Shown here in pieces: positions 55,901 through 64,000 of a DNA stretch of 64,000 nucleotides (its first letter is position 1; each line of letters begins with the position of its first letter). The notes under the pieces are model-generated. The model was given only the letters and a program-made list of their open reading frames with translations, had not been told where the DNA came from and did no database searches. The DNA comes from Tenrec ecaudatus (Eukaryota; Chordata; Mammalia; Afrosoricida; Tenrecidae), in assembly GCF_050624435.1 (NCBI RefSeq), contig NW_027459175.1, forward strand, positions 1 to 64,000, given 5' to 3'. The translations under genes and the position numbers were made by a program.

Positions 55901-58900
55901 CGCCCCAGCCCTTAGGCTTAGGGAGCCCCAAGCCTGTGGCGCCCAGTCCTTAGGCTTAGGGAGCCCCAGGCCTGGAATGCCGCAGCCCTTAGTCTTTGGA
56001 AGCCTCAGGTCTGTTGCACCCCAGCCCTTAGGATTTGGGAGCCCCAGGCCTGGGGTGCCCCAACCCTTAGGCTTTGGGAGCCCCAGGTCTGTGGGGCCCC
56101 AGGCCTTAGGCTTTGGGAGCCCCAGTCCAGGGGCGCCACAGCCTTAGGCTTTGGTAGCCCCAAGCCTGGGGTGCACCAGCGCTTAGGCTTTGGGAGCCCC
56201 AGGCCTGGGGCGCCCCAGCCTTTAGGCTTTGGGAGCCCCAGAAATGGTGCGCCCCAGCCCTTAGGCTTAGGGAGCCACAAGCCTGGGGCGCTCCAGCCCT
56301 TAGGCTTAGGGAGCCTCACGCCTGGGCCGCCCCAGCCCTTAGGCTTAGGTTGCCCCAGGCCTGGGGCACCACAGCCCTTAGGCTTAGGGAGCCCCAGGCC
56401 TGGGGCTCCCCAGCACTTAGGCTTAGGGAGCACCTGGCCTGGGACGCCCAAGCCCTTAGGCTTTGGGAGCCCCAGGCCTGTGGCGACCCAGACCTTAGGC
56501 TTTTTAGCTTCATGCCTGGGGCGCCCAGCCCTTAGGCTTAGGGAGCCACAAGCCTGGGGCGCCCCAGCCCTTTGGCTTAGGGAGCCCCAGACCTGGGGCG
56601 CCAGCCCTTAGGCTTAGGGAGCCTCACGCCTGGGGCTCACCAGCATTTAGGCTGAGGGAGCACCTGGCCTGGGACGCTCAAGACCTTAGGCTTAGGGAGC
56701 CCCAAGCCTGGGGCGCCCCTGCCCTTAGGTTTTGGGAGCCCCAGGCCGGGGGCGCCCCAGCCCTTAAGCTTAGGGAGCCCCAAGCCTGTGGCGCCCAGTC
56801 CTTAGGCTTAGGGAGCCCCAGGCCTGGAACGCCGCAGCCCTTAGTCTTTGGAAGCCTCAGGTCTGTAGCGCCCCAGCCCTTAGGATTTGGGAACCCCAGG
56901 CCTGGGGCGCCCCAACCCTTAGGCTTTGGGAGACCCAGGTCTGTGTGGCCCCAGGACTTAGGCTTTGGGAGCCCCAGTCCAGGGGCGCCACAGCCTTAGG
57001 CTTTGGTAGCCCCAAGCCTGGGGTGCCCCAGCGCTTAGGCTTAGGGGGCCACAGGCCTGGGGCGCTCCAGCCCTTAGGCTTTGGGAGCCCCAGACCTGGG
57101 GCGCCCCAGCCCTTAGTTTTAGGGAGCCCCACGCCTGGGGCGTCCCAGCCCTTAAGCTAAGGGAGCACCTGGCCTGGGACGCCCCAGCCCTTAGGCTTAG
57201 GGAGCCCCAGGCCTGGGGCGCCCCTGCCCTTAGGCTTAGGGAGCCCCAAGCTGAGGCGCCCCACAGCTTAGCCTTAGGGAGCCACAGGCCTGGGACGCCC
57301 CAGCACTTAGTCTTCGAAACCTCAGGAGTGGGGCGCCCCAGCCTTTAGGCTTAGGGAGACCCAGGCCTGGGACGCATCAGCCCTTAGGCTTAGGGGGCCC
57401 CAGGCCTGGGGCGTCCCAGCCCTTAAGCCTAGGGTGCCCCAGGCCCGCGGCGCCCCTGCTCTTAGGCTTAGGGAGCCCCAGCCCTTAGACTTAGGGAGCC
57501 CCAGGCCTGGGACACCCCAGCCATTAGTCTTTGGAAGCCTCAGGTCTTTTGCGCCCCAGACCTTAGGCTTAGGGAGACCCAGGCCTGGGACTCATCAGCC
57601 CTTAGGCTTAGGGGGCTCCAGGAATGGGGCGCCCGAGCCCTTAGGCTAAGGGAGCCCCAGGCCTGGGGCGCCCCAGCCCTTAGGCTTTGGGAGCCCCAGG
57701 CCTGGGGCGCCCCAGCCTTTAGGCTTTGGGTGCCCCAGGAATGGTGCGCCCCAGCCCTTAGACTTTGGGAGCCCCAGGCCTGGGGCACCACAGCCCTTAG
57801 GCTTTGGTAGCCCCATGACTGGGGCGCCACAGCCCTTAGGCTTATGGAGCCACAGGCCTGGGGCGCCCCAGCCATTAAGCTTTGGGAGCCCCAGGCCTGG
57901 GCGTACCAGCCCTTGGGCTTAGGTGGCCCCTGGCCTGGGGCGCCCCAACCCTTAAGCTTAGGGCACCCCAGGCCTGGGGTACCCCAGCCCTGAGGCTTTG
58001 GGAGCCCCAGGCCTGTGGGGCCCAGACCTTAGGCTTTGTTAGCTTCATGCCTGGGGCGCCCCAGCCCTTAGGCTTAGGGAGCCACAAGCCTGGGGCGCTC
58101 CAGCCCTTAGGCTTAGGGAGCCACAAGCCTGGGGCGCTCCAGCCCTTAGGCTTAGGGAGCCTCATGCCTGGGCCGCCCCAGCCCTTAGGCTTAGGTTTCC
58201 CCAGGCCAGGGGCACCACAGCCCTTAGGCTTAGGGAGCCCCAGGCCTGGGGCTCCCCAGCACTTAGGCTTAGGGAGCACCTGGCCTGGGATGCCCAAGCC
58301 CTTAGTCTTTGGGAGCCCCAGGCCTGTGGCGCCCCAGACCTTAGGCTTTTTAGCTTCATGCCTGGGGCGCCCCAGCCCTTAGGCTTAGGGAGCCACAAGC
58401 CTGGGGCGCCCCAGCCTTTTGGCTTAGGGAGCCCCAGACCTGGGGCGCCCAGCCCTTAGGCTTAGGGAGCCTCACGCCTGGGACGCCCCAGCCCTTAGGC
58501 TTAGGGAGCCCCAGGCCTGGGAGACCACAGCCCTTAGACTTAGGGAGCCCCAGGCCTGGGGCTCCCCAGCACTTAGGCTTAGGGAGCCCCAGGACTGGGG
58601 CGCCCCTGCCATTAGGTTTTGGGAGCCCCAGGCCTGGGGCGCCCCAGCCCTTAGGCTTAGGGAGCCCCAAGCCTGTGGCGCCCAGCCCTTAGGCTTAGGG
58701 AGCCCCAGGTCTGGGACGCCGCAGCCCTTAGTCTTTGGAAGCCTCAGGTCTGTTGCGCCCCAGCCCTTAGTCTTGGGAGCCCCAGGCCTGCGGCGTCCCA
58801 ACCCTTAGGTTTGGGAGCCCCAGGCCTGGGGCGACCCAGCCCTTAGTCTTGGGAGTCCCAGGTCTGGGGTTTGCCAGCCCTTAGGCTTTGGGAGCCCCAG

Positions 58901-61900
58901 GCCTGGGGCACCACAGCCATTAGGGTTAGGGAGCCCCAGGCCTGGGGCGCCCCAGCACGTAGGCTTAGGGAGCACCACAGCCCTTAGGGTTAGGGAGCCC
59001 CAGGCCTGTGGCGCCCCAGCACTTATGCTTAGGGAGCACCTGGCGTGGGACGCCCCAGCCCTTAGGCTTAGGGAGTCCCAGGCCTGGGTTGCCCCTGCCC
59101 TTAGGTTTTGGGAGCCCCAGGCCCGGGGCACCCCAGCCCTTAGGCTTTGGGAGCCCCAGGCCTGGGGCGCCCCAGCCTTTAGTTTTGGGAGCGCCAGGCT
59201 GGAGTTCTCCAACCCTTAAGTTTAGGGAGCCCCAGGCCTGGGGAGCCCCAGCCCTTAGGCTTTGGGAGCCCCAGGACTGGGGATCCCTAGCCCTTAGCCT
59301 TTGGGAGCCCCAGGCTTGGGACGCCCCAGCCCTTAGGCTTTGGAAGCCTCAGGTCTGGGGCGCCCCACCCTTTATGCTATGGAGACCCAGGCCTGGGACG
59401 CATCAGCCCTTAGGTTTGGGAGCCCCGGGCCTGGGGCGCCCCAGCCCTTAGGCTTAGTGAGCCCCAGGCCTCGGACTCCCCAGCCCTTAGCCTTTGGCAG
59501 CCCCAGGCCTGGGGCGCCCCAGCCCTTAGTCTTTGGGAGTCCCAGGCCTGGGGTGCCCCAGCCCTTAGTCTTAGGGAGCACCAGGCCAGGGTCACCACAG
59601 CCCTTAGGGTTAGGGAGCCCCAGGCCTGGTAAGCCCTAGCACTTAGGCTTAGGGAGCACCTGGCCTGGGACGCCCAAGGCCTTAGGCTTAGGGAGTCGCA
59701 GGCCTGGGGTGCCCCTGCCCTTAGGTTTTGGGTGCCCCAGGAGTGGGACTCCCCAGCCCTTAGGCTTAGGGAGCCCCAGGCCTGTGGCGCCCCAGTCCTT
59801 AGGCTTAGGGAGCCCCAGGCCTGGGACACCCCAGCCCTTAGTCTTTGGAGGCCTCAGGTCTGTTGCGCCTCAGACCTTAGGCTTAGGGAGACCCAGGCCT
59901 GGGGCACCACAGCCCTTAGTCGTTGGTAGCCCCATGACTGGGACGCCCCAGCCCTTAGGCTTAGGGAGCCACAGGCTTGGGGCGCCCCAGCCCTTAGGCT
60001 TTGGGAGCCCCAGGCCTGGGGCGTACCAGCCCTTAGGCTTAGGTGGCCCCAGGCCTGGGGCGCGCCAGCCCTTACGCTTAGGGCACCCCAGACCTTAGGC
60101 TTTGTTAGCTTCTGCCTGGGGCGACCCAGCCCTTAGGCTGAGGGAGCCACAAGCCTGGGGCGCCCCAGCCCTTAGACTTACGGAGCCCCAGGCCTTGGGG
60201 GCCCAGCCCTTAGGTTTGGCGAGCCTCACGCCTGGGGCGCCCCAGCCCTTAGGCTTAGGGAGCCCCAGGCCTGGAGCACCACAGCCCTTAGGCTTAGGGA
60301 GCCCCAGGCCTGGGGCTCACCAGCACTTAGGCTTAGGGAGCACCTGGCCTGGGACGCCCAAGCCCTTAGGTTTAGGAAGCCCCAGGCCTGGGGCGTCCCT
60401 GCCCTTAGGTTTTGGGAGCCCCAGGCTTAGGGCGCCCCAGCCCTTAGGCTTAGGGAGCCCCAAGCCTGTGGCGCCCAGCCCTTAGGATTAGGGAGCCCCA
60501 GGCCTGGGACGCAGCAGCCCTTAGTGTTTGGAAGCCTCAGGTCTGTTTCGCTCCAGCCCTTAGGAATTGGGAGCCCCAGGCCTGGGGAGACCCAGCCCTT
60601 AGGCTTAGGGAGGCCCAAGCCGGGGACACCCCATTCCTTATGCTTTGGGAGTCCCAGGCCTGCGGCGACCCAGCCCTTAGGCTTTGGGAGCCCCAGGCCT
60701 GCGGCAACCCATCCCTTTGGCTTAGCGAGACCCAGGCCTGGGGCGCCCCAACCCTTAGGCTTATGGAGCCCCAGGCCTGGAGCGCCCCAGCCCTTAGGAT
60801 TAGCGATCTCCAGGCCAGTGGAGCCCCATCCTTTAGGTTTGGGGTGCCCCAGGCCTGGGGAACCCCAGCCATTAGGCTTTGGGAGCCCCAGGCCTGGGGC
60901 GCCCCACCCCTTAGGCTTATGGAGCCCCAGGCTTGGGGCGCCCCAGCCTTAGGATTAGGGAGCCCCAGGCCTGGGACGCCGCAGCCCTTAGTCTTTGGAA
61001 GCCTCAGGTCTGTTTCGCGCCAGCCCTTAGGAATTGGGAGCCCCAGGCCTGGGGCGCCCCAACCCTTAGGCTTTGGGAGCCCAGGTCTGTGGGGCCCCAG
61101 GCCTTAGGCTTTGGTAGCCCCATGCCTGGGGCGCCCCAGCCCTTAGGCTTAGGGGGCCACAGGCCTGGGGCGCTTCAGCTGTTAGGCTTTGGGAGCCCCT
61201 GGCCTGGGGCGCCCCAGCCGTTAGTCTTAGGGAGCCCCATGCCTGGTGCGTCCCAGCCTTTAAGCTAAGGGAGCACCTGGCCTGGGACGCCCCAGCCCTT
61301 AGGCTTAGATAGCCCCAGGCCTGGGGCGCCCCTGCCCTTAGGCTTAGGGAGCCCCACGCCTGAGGCGCCCCAGCGCTTAGGCTTAGGTAGCCCCAGGCCT
61401 AGGACCCCCCAGCACTTAGTCATCGAAACCTCAGGTCTGGGGCGCCCCACCCCTTAGGCTTAGGGAGACCCAGGCCTGGGACGCATCAGCCCTTAGTCTT
61501 AGGGGGCCCCAGGCCTGGGCGTCCCAGCCCTTAAGCTTACGGCGCCCCAGGCCTAGGGCTCCCCAGCCCATAGTTTTGGGTAGCCCCATGCCTGGGGTGC
61601 CCCAGCCCTTATTCTTGGGAGCCCCAGGCCTGGGGCAACGCAGCCCTTAGGCTTTGGAACACCAGGCTTGTGGCGCCCCAGCCCTTAGGCTTTGGGAGGC
61701 GAAGGCATGGGGAGCCCCAGCTCTTAGGCTTAGGGAGCCCTAGGCCTGGGTTGCCCCAGCCCTTAGGCTTTGGAACCCCAGGCCTGGGGCACCCCAGCAC
61801 TTAGGTTTTGGTAGCCCCATGCCTGGGGCGCCCCAGCACTTATGCTTTGGAAGCCCCATGCCTGGGGCGACCCAGCCCTTAGTCTTGGGAGCCCCAGGCC

Positions 61901-64000
61901 TGCGGCGCCCCAGCCCTTAGGCATAGGGAGCCCCAGGCATGGGACACCCCAGCCCTTAGGCTTTGGCAGCCCCAGGCCTGGAGCGCCCCAGCCCTTAGGC
62001 TTTGGCAGCCCCAGGCCTGGAGCGCCCCAGCCCTTAGTCTTTTGGAGCCCCAGGCCTGGGGCGCCCCAGCCCTTAGGATTAGGGAGCCCCAGGCCTGGGA
62101 CGCCGCAGCCCTTAGTCTTTGGAAGCCTCAGGTCTGTTTCGCGCCAGCCCTTAGGAATTGGGAGCCCCAGGCCTGGTGCACCCCAACCCTTAGGCTTTGG
62201 GAGCCCAGGTCTGTGGGGCCCCAGGCCTTAGGCTTTGGTAGCCCCATGGCTGGGGCGCCCCAGCGTTTAGGCTTAGGGGGCCACAGGCCTGGGGCGCTCC
62301 AGCTGTTAGGCTTTGTGAGCCCCAGGCCTGGGGCGCCCCAGCCCTTAGTCTTAGGGAGCCCCACGCCTGGTGCGTCCCAGCCTTTAAGCTAAGGGAGCAC
62401 CTGGCCTGGGACGCCCCAGCCCTTAGGCTTAGGTAGCCCCAGGCCTGGGTCGCCCCTGCTCTTAGGCTTAGGGAGCCCCACGCCTGAGGCGCCCCAGCTC
62501 TTAGGCTTAGGGAGCCCCAGGCCTGGGACCCCCCAGCACTTAGTCTTCGAAACCTCAGGTCTGGGGCGCCCCAGCCCTTAGGCTTAGGGAGACCCAGGCC
62601 TGGGACGCATCAGCCCTTAGTCTTAGGGGGCCCCAGGCCTGGGCGTCCCAGCCCTTAAGCTTAGGGCGCCCCAGGCCTAGGGCTCCCCAGCCCATAGTTT
62701 TGGGTAGCCCCATGCCTGGGGCGCCCCAGCCCTTATTCTTGGGAGCCCCAGGCCTGGGGCACCCCAGCCCTTAGGCTTTGGAACACCAGGCTTGTGGCGC
62801 CCCAGCCCTTAGGCTTTGGGAGGCGAAGGCATTGGGAGCCCCAGCTCTTAGGCTTAGGGAGCCCTAGGCCTGGGTTGCCCCAGCCCTTAGGCTTTGGAAC
62901 CCCAGGCCTGGGGCGCCCCAGCACTTAGGTTTTGGTAGCCCCATGCCTGGGGCGCCCCAGCACTTATGCTTTGGGAGCCCCATGCCTGGGGCGACCCAGC
63001 CCTTAGTCTTGGGAGCCCCAGGCCTGCGGCGCCCCAGCCCTTAGGCTTAGGGATCCCCAGGCCTGGGACACCCCAGCCCTTAGGCTTTGGCAGCCCCAGT
63101 CCTGGAGTGCCCCAGCCCTTAGTCTTTGGGAGTCCCAGGCCTGGAGCGCCCCGGAACTTAAGCTTTTGGAGCCCCACGCCTGGGGTGTCCCAGCCCTTAG
63201 GCTTAGGGTGCGTCAAGCATGGGGTGCCCCAGCCCTTAGGCCTTGGGAGCCCCAGGCCAGGGGCGCCCCAGCTCTTAGGCTTAGGGAGCCGAAGTTTTGG
63301 GGGCCCCTTTCCCTTAGGTTTTGGGAGACCCAGGCCTGGGGCGCCCCAGCCCTTAGGCTTAGGGAGGACCTGGCCTGTGTCGCCCCAGCACTTAGGTTTG
63401 GGACCCCAGGCCTGGGGCGCACCAGCACTTAGGCTTTGGAACACCAGGCTTGTGGCGACCCAGCCCTTAGGCTTTGGGAGCCGAAGGCATGGGGAGCCCC
63501 AGCCCTTAGGCTTAGGGAGCCCAAGGCCTGGGGCGCCCCAGCCCTTAGTCTTAGGGAACCCCAGGCCTGTGTCGCCCCAGCCCATAGGATAGGGAGCCCC
63601 TACTTTGGGCGCCCCAGCCCTTAGCCTTAGGGAGCCCCTGGCCTGGGACGCCCCGGCCCTTAGGCTTAGGGAGTCCCCAGCCGGGAGCACCCCAACCCTT
63701 AGGCTAAGGGAGCCCCAGGCCTGGGGAGACCCAGCCCTTAGGCTTAGGGAGGCCCAAGCCGGGGCCACCCCATCCCTTAGGCTTTGGGAGCCCCAGGCCT
63801 GCGGCGACCCAGCCCTTAGGCTTTGGGAGCCCCAGGCCTGCGGCACCCCATCCCTTCGGCTTAGCGAGACCCAGGCCTGGGGTGCCCCAAGCCTTAGGCT
63901 TATGGAGCCCCAGGCCTGGAGCGCCCAGCCCTTAGGATTAGCGATCTCCAGGCCAGTGGAGCCCCATCCTTTAGGTTTGGGGTTCCCCAGGCCTGGGGAA
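43914..64000. repeat. GC-rich satellite array with a 39-bp period
   Basis: Head-to-tail monomers of 39 bp fill the last 20 kb and continue past the window edge (roughly 500 units). One unit reads gcgccccag, then cccttaggcttaggg, then agccccaggcctggg. A common variant has ctttggg in place of cttaggg. Units of 38 or 40 bp and deletions occur, which shift phase locally. All units point the same way. Blocks recur at multi-kilobase offsets (about 3.26 and 3.36 kb in 49.3-56 kb, and 1.12 kb in 61-62.6 kb), so the array has higher-order repeats. Four of six frames lack stops in the consensus, giving long ORFs with 13-residue periods. I treat none as a gene. Confidence 0.98.
48555..48566 (+). repeat. 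Exact TTAGGGTTAGGG in a satellite monomer (first of eight)
   Basis: In this monomer variant the usual TTAGGCTTAGGG has become two perfect vertebrate telomere hexamers. The same variant occurs at 50970-50981, 51034-51045, 51577-51588, 54939-54950, 58920-58931, 58984-58995 and 59604-59615. Each contains TTAGGGTTA, the core bound by TRF1 and TRF2. Binding is not shown by sequence alone. Confidence 0.95.

Noticed and set aside
43902..63846. Dozens of long ORFs (up to 384 codons) with 13-residue repeats on both strands, resembling proline-rich or mucin-like proteins
   Set aside because: They are the expected result of a 39-bp tandem repeat without stops in four frames. Several frames are open over the same DNA, starts are arbitrary, and there is no promoter, splice or selection evidence.
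43914..64000. CRISPR-like array of about 39-bp direct repeats
   Set aside because: Repeats are contiguous with no unique spacers, the units are diverged, there are no cas genes, and the surrounding DNA is mammalian.
43914..64000. CTCF-site array suggested by gcgcccctgccc-type strings
   Set aside because: The match to the CTCF core is partial and lacks several preferred positions. The AP-2-type motif fits better.

Overview
The window looks like a gene-poor stretch of a placental mammal genome from Afrotheria, most likely a tenrec (Echinops telfairi or a relative). About 26 copies of the tRNA-derived AfroSINE, with its head close to gccctggtggcacagtggtt, point to Afrotheria. Three copies of the hAT transposon SPIN (Space Invaders) point to tenrec, because SPIN is known among afrotherians from tenrec. 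The species call is an inference from repeat content. I see no convincing host protein-coding gene, no spliced exon set, no functional RNA gene and no promoter that I can defend.

Layout. Bases 1-1064 are a (CA)n-rich minisatellite in which CA tracts alternate with a core carrying ttgcagaatctctggagggc. About six or seven core variants recur in the same order about 520 bp apart. Bases 1.1-43.9 kb are old mammalian DNA filled with nested transposons. These include AfroSINEs, several decayed RTE-type LINEs (5.9-9.4, 19.4-27.5, 31.1-31.6, 35.0-35.5 and 38.7-39.5 kb, all on the minus strand), and a recurrent poly-A-tailed retrotransposon family called 'family A' here. They also include a second unclassified family ending in tttctctagagaaccc ('family B'), MaLR-type LTRs, MIRs, a tRNA-Gly-headed SINE, three SPINs, a palindromic DNA-transposon MITE and several microsatellites. 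Some insertions show clear target-site duplications, so their relative order can be read.

Bases 43.9 kb to the end are a GC-rich satellite of at least 20 kb with a 39-bp period (roughly 500 monomers), running off the right edge. Each monomer combines a telomere-like pair TTAGGC-TTAGGG with two perfect palindromes (CCCCAGGCCTGGGG and TGGGGCGCCCCA). Some variants hold an exact TTAGGGTTAGGG. It has multi-kilobase higher-order structure (offsets near 3.26-3.36 kb and 1.12 kb). Because 39 is divisible by 3, four of six frames stay open for long distances. The many 13-residue-periodic ORFs there are by-products of the period, not evidence for genes.

The strongest candidates for something undescribed are this 39-bp satellite and the family A retrotransposon, which includes one 1.48-kb insertion without coding capacity bounded by a 16-18 bp target-site duplication.
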